Assembly (NCBI RefSeq): GCF_003390865.1
Contig: NZ_QMEJ01000001.1
Span: 124,001 to 188,000, forward strand
Length of the DNA stretch: 64,000 nt
From: Tropicimonas sp. IMCC34011
GTDB taxonomy: Bacteria > Pseudomonadota > Alphaproteobacteria > Rhodobacterales > Rhodobacteraceae
Direction: 5' to 3'
The translations under genes were made by a program, and so were the position numbers. Shown piece after piece: positions 55,065 through 64,000 of this stretch; position 1 is the stretch's first letter; every line of letters begins with the position of its first letter. Under the pieces are notes generated by a model. The model was not told where the DNA came from. It saw nothing but the letters and a program-made list of their open reading frames with translations, and did no database searches.

Positions 55065-56351
55065 TCAGAAGGCGAAGCCGATCCGCATGCCGACGGACAG
55101 CGCGGTGCTGTCGCGGAACTCTGCGCGGGCCACGTCGGGCGTGCCGGTCTCGGCGGTTGCATCGCCGAGCCAGGCGTAGCGCACCCCGCCCGCCAGCGTC
55201 ACGCCGCCGTCGAGATCGTAGGAGCCGCCGAGGGCGATGGCCTTCTGGCCGCGCGTGGGCGCGAGCGGGGAGACAAGCTCGTCGTCCCCGGTCTCGGGCT
55301 CGTAGGTGAAGGAGGCCTGCGCGGCGAACTTGTCGGTGAAGCGGCGGCCGACGCCGATCGTGTACGTCCAGGTATCATCCAGATCCACGAGCCCGCCGCC
55401 GGTCAGGTCCTCGAAGTTCTCGGGATTGATCTGGAACTCGGACCATTCCGCCCAGCGGATCGAGCCGAAGACGAGAGTGTCCTCCGCGACGCCGGTCTGG
55501 AAGTCGATGTTGACCGATTGCGGCGTCTTGACCTCGGTTGACGAGGAGCCGCTGAGGAGGGGGGCCACATTGGCAGCGACGCCAGCGCCCGCGGCTCCGC
55601 CCGGAAGCGAACCCTGCCCACCGACGAGGGTCGTCCCCACGCCGGAAAGCGGAGCGAGGCTGTAGCTCTCGGTCGTGTCGAAATCGTGCTCGATCTCAGT
55701 GCTGTAGGTCAGGGCGACGCGCAGTGCGATCGCCGGGATCTCATAGGCGCCGCCGATGACGTAGCCGACCGATGTGTCGTCCTCGAGTTCGACGTTGTAG
55801 CCGTTCACGGGACCGTAGGACGTGCCGCGCAGGGAGATGTCGCCGGACGCGCGCTGGACGCGGACACCGCCATGCGCGGACCAGTTCTCGTCGAAGGCAT
55901 AGCGCAGGAGCGCGGTGAGGGAGGAGGACTCGGCCTTGGCCCGCGTCCCGCCGAGTTCCGTCGTCGAATTGTCGCCCGAATAGGCGATGTCCGCCCCGAA
56001 GGCCTCGTCAAAGAGGAGCGCGCCGGAGACGGTGCTGTTGAACTGCCACTTGATGCCGGCGCCGACGGTGTTGAAGCTCTCGCCCACGTCGTCGTACTCG
56101 GTCCCGCCGCCGATTGCGTTCTGCACCACCGCGAAGCCCTGGGTGGCGGGGCTTGCGGGAGCGAGGCCCGTAGCGTCCGTGCCGAGGCCCTCGCCGTTGA
56201 GGTCGGGATTCGTGCGGGAGAAGGAGAGCTCGGCGTAGTTGCCTTCGCTGAACAGCAGGCCGATGGGCTGGCCGGTGCGGTCGAGTCCGCCGGCATGGGC
56301 CGCGGTCGATGCGAGTGCAATGATGGACGCCGTCGCTAGGTACCTGGTCAT
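55065..56351 (-). CDS. OmpP1/FadL-family outer membrane transporter
   Basis: 428 residues. A signal peptide (TASIIALASTAAHA) is followed by the mature start GGLDRTGQPIGLLFSEGNY, typical of FadL homologues of Rhodobacteraceae, then many alternating beta strands and a terminal Phe in MRIGFAF, the outer-membrane insertion signal. Expected to pass long-chain fatty acids or other hydrophobic compounds. No fatty-acid CoA ligase is adjacent. Confidence 0.92.
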   Translation of the reverse strand: MTRYLATASIIALASTAAHAGGLDRTGQPIGLLFSEGNYAELSFSRTNPDLNGEGLGTDATGLAPASPATQGFAVVQNAIGGGTEYDDVGESFNTVGAGIKWQFNSTVSGALLFDEAFGADIAYSGDNSTTELGGTRAKAESSSLTALLRYAFDENWSAHGGVRVQRASGDISLRGTSYGPVNGYNVELEDDTSVGYVIGGAYEIPAIALRVALTYSTEIEHDFDTTESYSLAPLSGVGTTLVGGQGSLPGGAAGAGVAANVAPLLSGSSSTEVKTPQSVNIDFQTGVAEDTLVFGSIRWAEWSEFQINPENFEDLTGGGLVDLDDTWTYTIGVGRRFTDKFAAQASFTYEPETGDDELVSPLAPTRGQKAIALGGSYDLDGGVTLAGGVRYAWLGDATAETGTPDVARAEFRDSTALSVGMRIGFAF

Positions 56352-56523
56352 GGTGCTCTCCCTCCCAAGAGACGCCGGCGGGCCCGGTCGGAACCGCTCG
56401 GTCTACGATGGCCAAACCTGCTCTGCGGGCGAATTTCGGTCAAATCGGACGCTGGGTCACAATCTGCACGCCGGGTAAGTTGCGACGCTTTTGCCACAGG
56501 CCGCCCGCCACGTCCGCGATGGA

Positions 56524-57552
56524 TCAGGGCAGGCCGAGGAGGTTGCCGCTCTTGCGGAGCGCCGCGATGTCACCTGCATCTTTCGAGATCCAGCACGCGA
56601 AGCCCTCTCCGGTCTCGCTGAGTGCGGCCAGGAGGGCGGAGAGCTGGTGGTATTCCGACGAGCCCTTCGCGTAGGCCCCGCTCTCGAGCGCGTAGGAGAC
56701 GCGCGACCAGAGTGCCGGCGTGAAGCGATAATGAAGGATCGGCAGCAGCATCCGGCCCGACATCGGCACGGTGGCCTTGTGGGAATGCAGGAAGAGGTCC
56801 TCCGGCCCAAACTTCGCCAGCGTCGGTTTGTAGAGGGTCAGGTCGGTCAGCGTCCGCACTCCCCTGATCCGCGCATCAAGCCGCCGCCGCAGCGGCGGGC
56901 GGGGTGCGAGGCCGTGGCGGGTGTAGAGACGCATCCGTGCACCCTCGTAGGCGACCTTCGGCGCCGATCCGTCCGCTTGAAGATGCAGGTGCCGCCGCGC
57001 ATCGAAGAGCCAGCGCCCTTCCCGGACGCCCGTCGCGGCGGGAGCATCGGGGCCCAGTTCCTCGAGGCGCTCGGGATAGACATCGAGCATGACGCCCCAG
57101 GCGCCCCGTACGCCCTCCGCCTCGAGCCGCGACGCGACCTCGGGGAGGGTCGTCCCCTCCGGCAGGGCGATGAACTCGTCGAGATCGGCCAAAAGCGACC
57201 AACGGCCGACGCAGAACCGCCGCATCAGGATGGACCGCCACAGATGCACCCGTCGCAGGTGCCCGGCCTTGAGACGCGGGTCGATGGCGAGGCCGTCCAC
57301 CGGATCGCCGAAGCGGCCCCGTGCGCGCAGGAGCATCACGTCACCCTGCTTAGCCAGATATTCGGCCGAGCCGTCATCCGAGCGGTCGTCGAGTACGATG
57401 AAACGTTCTGCGCCGATCTTTCGGAAGTGATCGAGAAAGGCGGGCAGGAAGTACATCTCGTTGCGCATCACAGTGATGACGGTGAAGCCGGGCGCGCTCT
57501 CAAGGGCCGCACCGGAGACCATGCTCAGATCGTCGTGGCTCATCAGGGACAT
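56524..57552 (-). CDS. Glycosyltransferase family 2-like protein
   Basis: 342 residues. GFTVITVMRNEMYFLPAFLDHF is followed by the DxD-like region FIVLDDRSDDGSAEY and WSLLADLDEFIALP, the pattern of GT2/DUF4422-like 'glycosyl transferase family 2' proteins in Rhodobacterales. The C-terminal HSHKATVPMSGRM and HYRFTP segments are conserved in that group. The acceptor is unknown, probably a surface glycan. The start shares one base with the stop of the upstream GT8-type gene (TGATG). Confidence 0.88.
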   Translation of the reverse strand: MSLMSHDDLSMVSGAALESAPGFTVITVMRNEMYFLPAFLDHFRKIGAERFIVLDDRSDDGSAEYLAKQGDVMLLRARGRFGDPVDGLAIDPRLKAGHLRRVHLWRSILMRRFCVGRWSLLADLDEFIALPEGTTLPEVASRLEAEGVRGAWGVMLDVYPERLEELGPDAPAATGVREGRWLFDARRHLHLQADGSAPKVAYEGARMRLYTRHGLAPRPPLRRRLDARIRGVRTLTDLTLYKPTLAKFGPEDLFLHSHKATVPMSGRMLLPILHYRFTPALWSRVSYALESGAYAKGSSEYHQLSALLAALSETGEGFACWISKDAGDIAALRKSGNLLGLP

Positions 57553-58505
57553 CACTCGCCCCCCGAGACCGTGGCCGGGGGGAAGTCGAGCGGGTGGCCG
57601 AGACGCGCTTCGGTTCGGTCCCGCGCCGCCTGGAACTCCTGCCAGAACGTCGCGCGCATGCGCCGCTCGCGGGGCTTCGTCAGCAGATGCAGGCGAACCG
57701 GCGCCGTGGGAGAGTGCCAAGGCTTCTCGAAGCCGGTGAAGTGACAGATCGCGGGATCGGTCCGGCTTTCCCTGAACATGTCGCGCAGCTCGGGGGGGAG
57801 GGCGCGCCGGTCCGTCCGCGGATTGCCCCAGCCGCTGTTCCATGTCGGGTCGAGCAGGTGGATGCGGCCGGCGAAGACCATGTTGATCCAGTCCTGATCG
57901 CGGGACGTGACCCGAGCCGTCGCCTCGATATCGCCCATGAGCGCGTCGAGGCCCTCCGCCCGGATGCGCGGCAGATCGAGCAGCATGACCCCGGAATTGA
58001 CGTAGGTGCTCATGTCCAGACCGCCCATCCGGTCCGATCGCCGCTCGATCTTCGCCGCCGCTTCCCTGGCAGCGCGCCCCCGCGCCGGGGCCGCGAGGGT
58101 CGCGGTGACGCCCGGTGCGAGACAGGCCGCGAGACAGGCGCCCTCAAGATCCGTCTGCCACAGCGGCGTCAGATCCTTGCGGACAATAGTGTCGCCATCG
58201 AGGTAGAGCACCGGACCGTCATGGAGGGCGGGGAGCAGGAGGCGCGCCCGTGCGGCGAGGGGCAGGCGCCCCCGTGGAAGGTGCGCAAAGGCCGAGAGGT
58301 CCACCGGCCGGACCTCGATCTCGGCCCCGAACGCCTCGGCAAGCGTCCTCGCATCGGTCTCGAGCCGATCCGACGGCCCGGTGGGATGAAGCGACACCCG
58401 GACCGGACCGGGCGTCCGCTCGAGCGCCGTGAGGAGGGACACGAGCGTGCACCCTTCGAACGCGGGATCGAAGAAATAGACGAGGTGGGGAGCGCCCCGG
58501 GTCAT
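57552..58505 (-). CDS. Glycosyltransferase family 8-like protein
   Basis: 317 residues. The DxD metal motif is in GPVLYLDGDTIVRKDL, and the acceptor-side DQDWINMVFAGRIHLLDPTWNSGWG and CHFTGFEKPW segments are standard for GT8 (LPS galactosyl/glucosyltransferases). No membrane span. Translationally coupled to the GT2-like gene, so the two probably add successive sugars to one surface molecule (inference). Confidence 0.9.
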   Translation of the reverse strand: MTRGAPHLVYFFDPAFEGCTLVSLLTALERTPGPVRVSLHPTGPSDRLETDARTLAEAFGAEIEVRPVDLSAFAHLPRGRLPLAARARLLLPALHDGPVLYLDGDTIVRKDLTPLWQTDLEGACLAACLAPGVTATLAAPARGRAAREAAAKIERRSDRMGGLDMSTYVNSGVMLLDLPRIRAEGLDALMGDIEATARVTSRDQDWINMVFAGRIHLLDPTWNSGWGNPRTDRRALPPELRDMFRESRTDPAICHFTGFEKPWHSPTAPVRLHLLTKPRERRMRATFWQEFQAARDRTEARLGHPLDFPPATVSGGE

Positions 58506-58618
58506 GCGGGGAACCTCACATCCGATCTGGGCAAGCCTGCGGTGAGGATACCGGCCGTCTCAAGCGGGCGCCCGGTTCGTGCAGGGTCAGTCGCGGACGA
58601 TTCCTGTCCCATGCCGCC

Positions 58619-60223
58619 TCATTCCCATTCGATGGTTCCCGGGGGCTTCGAGGTGACGTCATACGTCACGCGGTTGATGCCGCGGACCTCGTTGATCAGC
58701 CGGGTCGCGGTCTCGCCGAGGAAGTCGTGCGTGAAGGGATAGTAATCCGCCGTCATCCCGTCGACGCTCGTGACCGCACGGAGCGCGCAGGCGAAGTCGT
58801 AGGTGCGACCGTCGCCCATCACGCCCACGGTGCGAACGGGCAGGATGGCCACGAAGGCCTGCCAGATCTCGTCGTAGAGGCCGTGCTTGCGGATCTGGTC
58901 GATGAAGACGGCATCGGCTTCCCGCAGGATCGCGAGCTTTTCGCGGGTGATCTCTCCGGGGCAGCGGATCGCGAGGCCGGGGCCGGGGAAGGGGTGTCGG
59001 CCGATGAAGCTCGGCGGCAGGCCGAGCTCGCTGCCAAGGGCGCGGACCTCGTCCTTGAAGAGCTCGCGCAGGGGCTCGACCAGCTTCAGGCCCATCTTCT
59101 CCGGCAGTCCGCCGACATTGTGGTGCGACTTGATCGTGACGGAGGGGCCGCCGGAAAACGAAACGCTCTCGATCACGTCGGGATAGAGCGTGCCCTGGGC
59201 CAGGAACTCCGCGTCGCCGGCCTCGGCCACCTTGTCCTGGAAGACGTCGATGAACAGCCGGCCGATGGTCTTGCGCTTGATCTCGGGATCGGACACGCCG
59301 TCAAGCGCAGTCAGGAAGCGATCCGATTCCTCCGCGACGATCAGCGGGATGTTGTAGTGATCGCGGAACATGGTGACCACTTCCTCGGCCTCGCCCTTCC
59401 GCAGAAGGCCGTGGTCGACGAAGACGCAGGTGAGACGGTCGCCGATCGCCTCGTGCAGCAGAACCGCGGCGACGGAGCTGTCCACGCCGCCCGACAGGCC
59501 GCAGATGACCCGTCCCTCGCCGACCTGCTCGCGGATCTTGGCGATGGCCTCGTCGCGATAGGCCGCCATCGTCCAGTCACCGGTGAACCCTGCGAGGCGG
59601 ACGAAGGCGGAGAGGAGGGCCTTGCCGCGGGGGGTATGATGCACCTCGGGGTGGAACTGGACACCGTAGAAGTGCCGTGTGCGGTCGGCGACGATGGCGA
59701 AGGGCGCGCCGGGGGAGGTGGCAAGCACCTCGAACCCGCTGGCAAGCTCGGCCACGTGATCTCCGTGGGACATCCAGACCTGTTCGTCTCCTCCCTCGAA
59801 CCAGCCGTCGAGGAGCGGATCGCGGAGGTCCGAGGCGGTGACGCGGGCGCGGCCGAACTCGGCCGAATGGTCGCCGCGCTCGACACGTCCGCCGAGCATC
59901 TGGGTCATGACCTGCTGGCCGTAGCAGATACCGAGGATCGGCACGCCGAGCTCGAATATCTCCTGCGGCGGTCGCGGGCTGCCGGCGTCCGGAACCGAGG
60001 CCGGGCCGCCCGACAGGATCACTGCCTGCGGAGCGAAGTGGGCGAGGAAGTCCGGCGTCACCGCGTTGAACGGATGAATCTCGCAGTAGACGCCGAGTTC
60101 GCGCAGTCGGCGGGCGATGAGCTGCGTCACCTGGCTGCCGAAATCGACGATCAGCATGTTCTGGTGACGGGTGGCGGCGTCCTCGGCCCTCTCGGGCGCA
60201 GCGGAATTCTCAAGCTGGGTCAT
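58619..60223 (-). CDS. guaA: GMP synthase (glutamine-hydrolysing)
   Basis: 534 residues from the ATG ending at 60223; a later Met ([10 protein letters not shown]) is possible. The class I amidotransferase domain (catalytic Cys in GICYGQQVM, His/Glu in QFHPEVHHT) is followed by the PP-loop ATP pyrophosphatase domain (LSGGVDSSV) and the dimerisation domain ending in [15 protein letters not shown]. Converts XMP to GMP; pairs with guaB in this window. Confidence 0.98.
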   Translation of the reverse strand: MTQLENSAAPERAEDAATRHQNMLIVDFGSQVTQLIARRLRELGVYCEIHPFNAVTPDFLAHFAPQAVILSGGPASVPDAGSPRPPQEIFELGVPILGICYGQQVMTQMLGGRVERGDHSAEFGRARVTASDLRDPLLDGWFEGGDEQVWMSHGDHVAELASGFEVLATSPGAPFAIVADRTRHFYGVQFHPEVHHTPRGKALLSAFVRLAGFTGDWTMAAYRDEAIAKIREQVGEGRVICGLSGGVDSSVAAVLLHEAIGDRLTCVFVDHGLLRKGEAEEVVTMFRDHYNIPLIVAEESDRFLTALDGVSDPEIKRKTIGRLFIDVFQDKVAEAGDAEFLAQGTLYPDVIESVSFSGGPSVTIKSHHNVGGLPEKMGLKLVEPLRELFKDEVRALGSELGLPPSFIGRHPFPGPGLAIRCPGEITREKLAILREADAVFIDQIRKHGLYDEIWQAFVAILPVRTVGVMGDGRTYDFACALRAVTSVDGMTADYYPFTHDFLGETATRLINEVRGINRVTYDVTSKPPGTIEWE

Positions 60224-60368
60224 GTCCGCCCGATTAGGGCGCCGCGGCGCGGCGCGCAAGAGGGCCCGGCGGTGACGGGACCGCAACAGGGAGTAAGCCG
60301 GCCCCGGTCTGACCCTGGTGCGCCTTCGGCGAGGGGATGCTATCGAAAGATGACCCTCCCGGGGGCGC

Positions 60369-61118
60369 TCAACCGGGCAGGGTCAGCGTGATCGGGCCGC
60401 GGTCCGTGGCGACGACGGTATGCTCGTACTGGACCGCTGGCGCGGCGGGTTCGCCGTAAAGCGTCCAGCCATCGTCACCGCTCGTCGCCCAGAGCGCGCC
60501 GCGGGACAGGAAGGGCTCGACCGTGAGGACGAGGCCCTTGGTGATGCGCCTCCGCTCGGAGCGGGTCGGCCAGGTCGCGATTTCCTCGGGGTATTCGTGG
60601 AGCGCTCTTCCGATGCCGTGGCTCGCGAGGTTCCGGATCAGGGTGTAGCCACGTTGGGAGGCGAACGTACCGATCGCCTCTCCGATATTGGCTAGGGGGC
60701 GACCGGCGCGGACCTGGCCCATTCCGATCTGCGTCGCGCGCCTGCCATCCCGGCAGAGCCGATTGAGGGAGGGGGCGAGCTTTCCCATCCCGAAGGTCGC
60801 ACCCGTGTCGGCGTAATAGCCGTCCTTCGATGCGGAGACGTCGATATTCACCAGATCGCCTTTCGCGATCACGCGGTCTCCGGGAATGCCGTGGGCAACT
60901 TCCTCGCCCACGCTGATGCAGGTCGCGCCGGGAAAATCGTAGGCCGTCCGGGGGGCGGAGAGGGCACCTTCGCGCTCGAGCATCGCGGACCCGATCCCGT
61001 CGAGTTCCCGCGTGGTCATGCCCGGCTCCATCGCGGCGGCCATGGCCTGCATCGTGTCGGCGACGATCCGGCCGATGATCCGCATCGCGTCGAGATCGTC
61101 CTGATGGTCTATCGTCAT
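60369..61118 (-). CDS. map: Methionine aminopeptidase, type I
   Basis: 249 residues. All five metal ligands are identifiable: Asp in [11 protein letters not shown] and YYADTGATF, His in [13 protein letters not shown], Glu in LTVEPFLS and in VQYEHTVVA. Removes the N-terminal Met. The sequence differs from housekeeping MAP Ia (for instance [16 protein letters not shown] near the end), so a second map copy elsewhere in the genome is likely. Upstream of guaA on the same strand, 145 bp apart; divergent from the mttB-like gene. Confidence 0.95.
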   Translation of the reverse strand: MTIDHQDDLDAMRIIGRIVADTMQAMAAAMEPGMTTRELDGIGSAMLEREGALSAPRTAYDFPGATCISVGEEVAHGIPGDRVIAKGDLVNIDVSASKDGYYADTGATFGMGKLAPSLNRLCRDGRRATQIGMGQVRAGRPLANIGEAIGTFASQRGYTLIRNLASHGIGRALHEYPEEIATWPTRSERRRITKGLVLTVEPFLSRGALWATSGDDGWTLYGEPAAPAVQYEHTVVATDRGPITLTLPG

Positions 61119-61303
61119 GGTCCGCCTTCGTTGCTCGCGCCGGCCGTCGGGGCCATGCGCTTCTTGCAGTCCGGCGCACGGAAGTCACGCTCCCCCGGCC
61201 CCGCAGATGTCGCTTTTCCGCGCGGCGGCGGCGCAAACGCTCCAAATGCAGCCTGCCGCCTAGGTTAGGAACGAAGTCGACCGAGGCCAAGGAGGCGCAG
61301 CCC

Positions 61304-62830
61304 ATGTCCGAGACCGCAACGCGCCGCAGGGGCGGCGGAGGCGCGGCACGCCGCGCCGAGCGCACGGCCGTGCGTTTCGACTGCGCAGGCTACATCACGC
61401 GCAAGGTCCCGGATCTGGACTACCACCCCGAAGAGGCGCTCGCGGTCATCGAGGCGAATGCCGACACGGTCCTCCAGGAGATCGGCGTCGTCTTCTCCGA
61501 GAACCCGAAGGCCCTCGAGCGCTGGCGCGACGCAGGTGCGGACGTGCAGGGCGAGCGGGTGCGCATCCCGAAGGGCCTGGCGCGCAAGCTGTGCGAGACG
61601 GCGCCGGGGGAATTCGAGCAGATCGCGCGCAATCCGGATCGGAACGTGCGGATCGGCGGTCGAAATCTCGTTCTGGCGCCGGTCTACGGACCGCCCTTCG
61701 TGCGGGACGGCCATGGCGGCCGGCGCTACGCGACGATGGAGGATTTCCGCACCTTCGTGAAGCTTGGCTACATGTCCAAGTGGCTGCATCATTCGGGCGG
61801 GACGGTCTGCGAGCCGACCGACATCCCGGTGGCCGAGCGGCATCTGGACATGCTGATGGCGCATATCACGCTGTCGGACAAACCCTTCATGGGATCGGTC
61901 ACGGACCCGTCGCGCGCGGCGGATTCGGTGGCCATGGCGGACATCCTCTTCGGCGGGCTGAACGGGCGGACGGCGATGACGTCCCTCGTCAACATCAACT
62001 CCCCGCTGACCTTCGACGCCACGATGATGGGCGCGCTCGAAACCTATGCCGAGGCGATGCAGGCCTGCATCGTCTCCCCGTTCATCGTCGGCGGCGCGAT
62101 GGCGCCCGTCTCCACCATCGGCACGCTGACGCAGGTCCTCGCCGAGGTGATGGCCGGGGTCGCCTATTCGCAGCTCGTGAAGCCCGGCGCGCCGGTGATC
62201 TTCGGCGCCTTCGTGACGTCGATCGACATGAACTCGGGCGCGCCCACCTTCGGCACCCCCGAGGCCGCGCAGGTGACCTATGGGGCGGGGCAGCTCGCCC
62301 GGCGCCTTGGCCTGCCGTTCCGCTCGGCCGGAGGCTTCACCGGCTCCAAGCTGCCGGACGCGCAGGCCGGCTACGAGAGTGCCAACTCGCTGAACATGGG
62401 TCTGCTGTCGGGTGTGAACTTCATGCTCCACGCCTGCGGATGGCTGGAAGGCGGGCTCGTTGCGAGTCCGGAGAAATTCATCATGGACGCCGACCAGCTC
62501 GGGACGCTCCACAAGCTCGCAGCCGGCGCGCCGCACGACGAGGGGGCGCAGGCGATGGACGCGCTGCGCGAGGTGGGGCCGGGAGGCCATTACCTCGGCT
62601 GCGCCCATACCCAGGCCAACTACCGCGACGCCTTCTGGCGCACCGAGGTTCTGGACTACAAACCGTTCGAGACCTGGGACGAGGAAGGCGGACGGGACAC
62701 GATGGCCCTCGCCACCGCGCGCCTCGAGAAGATGATGGGCGATTACGTGGCGCCGCCACTCGATGCGGCGCTGGCCGAGGAACTCGAGAGCTTCGTCGCC
62801 CGGCGCCGCGGAGAGCTCGCCGAGAGCTGA
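61304..62830 (+). CDS. MttB-family (trimethylamine methyltransferase-like) protein
   Basis: 508 residues. It shares the barrel of archaeal/bacterial MttB but has no in-frame amber codon, so it is of the non-pyrrolysine group, some members of which demethylate glycine betaine, proline betaine or carnitine through a corrinoid protein. Recognisable are VLQEIGVVFSENPKAL, HHSGGTVCEPTDIP, VNINSPLTFD and GGAMAPVSTIGTL. No corrinoid protein or activator gene lies next to it, so the methyl acceptor is open. The N-terminus is a basic, glycine-rich tail. Confidence 0.9.
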   Translation: MSETATRRRGGGGAARRAERTAVRFDCAGYITRKVPDLDYHPEEALAVIEANADTVLQEIGVVFSENPKALERWRDAGADVQGERVRIPKGLARKLCETAPGEFEQIARNPDRNVRIGGRNLVLAPVYGPPFVRDGHGGRRYATMEDFRTFVKLGYMSKWLHHSGGTVCEPTDIPVAERHLDMLMAHITLSDKPFMGSVTDPSRAADSVAMADILFGGLNGRTAMTSLVNINSPLTFDATMMGALETYAEAMQACIVSPFIVGGAMAPVSTIGTLTQVLAEVMAGVAYSQLVKPGAPVIFGAFVTSIDMNSGAPTFGTPEAAQVTYGAGQLARRLGLPFRSAGGFTGSKLPDAQAGYESANSLNMGLLSGVNFMLHACGWLEGGLVASPEKFIMDADQLGTLHKLAAGAPHDEGAQAMDALREVGPGGHYLGCAHTQANYRDAFWRTEVLDYKPFETWDEEGGRDTMALATARLEKMMGDYVAPPLDAALAEELESFVARRRGELAES

Positions 62831-62870
62831 AAAGGTCCGGCCGAGCGCGAACTGCCCGGCCGCCTCACTA

Positions 62871-63197
62871 TCAGATCGCGCCGGCTCGCTCCTGCGGGCT
62901 TGCAGTGGAATGCGGCGGGGTCCGGCCCATGAGCCGGGCCTCCGCGGTGAGCGCGATCATCACGTCGACATGGCGCAGGGGCGAGTAGGCCGCGTCTCGG
63001 CGGCAGCGCACCTCTTCAAGCACAGCTTCCTCGGCAAGAAGCCGACCGAGCGCGGCTTCGGAGCCGGGCACGTCTTCCTCGCCAAACAGGCGCGGCAGGT
63101 CGCGGCGGCGATCATAGTCCTCCGCGCCGATCCGCGCGGCCCTCACGAGAAGGGTCGGGCGGCGGAGCGTGGCGATGGCGTCGGGCAGCGTGGTCAT
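62871..63197 (-). CDS. DUF6477 family protein
   Basis: 108 residues from MTTLPDAIATLRRPTLLVRAAR. It matches the DUF6477 family, known almost only from Rhodobacterales. Mainly helical with many Arg and Glu; no membrane span or catalytic motif. GGGGAGAACGACC precedes the ATG. Divergent from a DUF6456 gene, the usual arrangement of the two families; the function of both is unknown. Confidence 0.85.
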   Translation of the reverse strand: MTTLPDAIATLRRPTLLVRAARIGAEDYDRRRDLPRLFGEEDVPGSEAALGRLLAEEAVLEEVRCRRDAAYSPLRHVDVMIALTAEARLMGRTPPHSTASPQERAGAI

Positions 63198-63339
63198 GGT
63201 CGTTCTCCCCAGGGACAGACACACGCATAGGCTGTTCCGATTTTTGGCGACGTTGCGCGCCCGGCGGGGGAACCGCACGGACGCACAATGAAAAGTTTGC
63301 AAAATGCGAACAAATTTCTCCTCAAGGCGCTAAAGTTCC

Positions 63340-63345
63340 TATAAT
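63340..63345 (+). promoter_or_regulatory. Candidate -10 element of the DUF6456 gene
   Basis: A perfect TATAAT at 63340-63345, 67 bp before the ATG, in an AT-rich patch (63280-63360). The -35 is not clear. Confidence 0.45.
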
Positions 63346-63411
63346 GGAAACAGTCACCCTGAAGTTGAATCACTGGGGTCAGGGCGCGCCAGCGGGGAGA
63401 AAGGAGCCGGC

Positions 63412-64000
63412 ATGAGCTGCACTGACGAGATCCGGTCCCATCAGCCAAGCCCCGCCTGGGTGCCGCCGGCGGCGTGCGAATATCTTGCGCATACCGAGAC
63501 GGGCCTGCCGATCCGCGCCCTGGCGCGGCAGCTCGGCTGCCATCCGTCCACGGTGATGCGGCGGATCCGGCGCTACGAGCTGCGCCGGGACGATCCGCTG
63601 GTGGACGAAGCGCTCACGTATCTGGGGGCGCTCTGCTGCGCTCCCGCAACGGCGGTGTCCCGGGCTGACACCGGGACCGAGACTGACGAACCTGTGGGGA
63701 GACGTAACATGACCATCCTGTTCAAGCCCGAGGCGAAACTCTGCGACGAGGTGACCTTGCAGAAGGAGGGCTGCCGTATCCTGCGACGCCTGACGGAGAC
63801 CGGGGCCGTCCTCGTCGTCGCGGATGGCATGGAGAGGGCCGCGGTGCTGCGCCAGGGAAGCGACGGGCAGACGACGCGGATCGCAACGCTGGACCGCTCC
63901 GTTGCGCAGGCCTTCGCGCTCAAGGACTGGATCTCGATGGTGCAGGACGGGAAGGTCACGACCTACCGCGTCACCCATGCCGGACGCTCCGCGCTCAAGA
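63412..64000 (+). CDS. DUF6456 / helix-turn-helix protein (cut by window end)
   Basis: At least 196 residues, still open at the window end. AAAGGAG precedes the ATG. The N-terminal part has a helix-turn-helix (GLPIRALARQLGCHPSTVMRRIRRYE), after which a linker leads to a domain with CRILRRLTETGAVLVVADGMERAAVLR, as in DUF6456 proteins of Rhodobacterales. Likely a DNA-binding regulator with unknown targets. Divergent from the DUF6477 gene. Confidence 0.82.
   Translation, partial: MSCTDEIRSHQPSPAWVPPAACEYLAHTETGLPIRALARQLGCHPSTVMRRIRRYELRRDDPLVDEALTYLGALCCAPATAVSRADTGTETDEPVGRRNMTILFKPEAKLCDEVTLQKEGCRILRRLTETGAVLVVADGMERAAVLRQGSDGQTTRIATLDRSVAQAFALKDWISMVQDGKVTTYRVTHAGRSALK

Noticed and set aside
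61304-62830. Pyrrolysine-type MttB
   Set aside because: No in-frame TAG occurs within the gene; the protein is read continuously.

Overview
This is GC-rich chromosomal DNA from an alphaproteobacterium, most likely a member of the Rhodobacteraceae/Roseobacteraceae. The lineage call rests on several things. cckA, recA and alaS are in series. A lineage-typical SspB-alpha/fumC/DUF4169/ribbon-helix-helix run is present, as is a divergent DUF6477/DUF6456 pair. ccmF, ccmH and an enoyl-CoA hydratase are adjacent. Alphaproteobacterial LexA boxes (GTTC-N7-GTTC) and CtrA boxes (TTAA-N7-TTAA) occur in front of the expected genes. No phage, transposase, CRISPR array or rRNA is visible. The window is almost entirely core genome with a few accessory islands. 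Genus cannot be decided from what is seen.

Layout. 1-9.2 kb: nitrogen regulation and glutamine synthesis (glnB-glnA), NAD(P)HX repair, an iron-type binding protein, mazG, then cytochrome c maturation (ccmF-ccmH) and an enoyl-CoA hydratase. 9.2-16.3 kb: gltA, gltX, comEC (DNA uptake, with a CtrA-like site in front), guaB and aroQ. 16.3-25.3 kb: an RsmB-type RNA methyltransferase, the cell-cycle kinase cckA (perfect CtrA box in front), a sulfotransferase-like protein, recA (LexA box in front), alaS and a MOSC protein. 25.3-29.8 kb: typA, an AlkA-type glycosylase coupled to a carboxylesterase, an HNH nuclease and an SMR transporter. 29.9-34.6 kb: a three-gene phosphorelay (two PAS kinases and a single-domain receiver). 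34.8-38 kb: a long-form pyrF, tRNA-Glu and recJ. 38-40.5 kb: a stress-like run (two small domain-of-unknown-function proteins, a YihY/BrkB membrane protein, topoisomerase IB). 40.6-45.4 kb: ligA-recG, then a 41-residue membrane micro-protein preceded by two tandem LexA boxes. 45.5-54.9 kb: tusA, a membrane hydrolase coupled to a cytochrome P450, an RHH/Hint/DUF4169/fumC/sspB block, an Fe-S scaffold protein, hisI, gluQ and trmFO. 55-64 kb: a FadL-type porin, two coupled glycosyltransferases, guaA, map, an MttB-family methyltransferase, and the DUF6477/DUF6456 pair cut by the window end.

Themes. DNA repair and recombination genes are dense (recA, recJ, recG, ligA, alkA-type, topoisomerase IB), and two control circuits are readable from the DNA: SOS (LexA) and cell-cycle/competence (CtrA). 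The strongest candidate for an undescribed system is the SOS-controlled micro-protein at 45082-45207. It has a good ribosome binding site, one predicted membrane span, two perfect LexA boxes about three helical turns apart, a third imperfect box, and a strong terminator. That layout resembles SOS-induced membrane peptides that block division or depolarise membranes in other bacteria, but no function is shown here.
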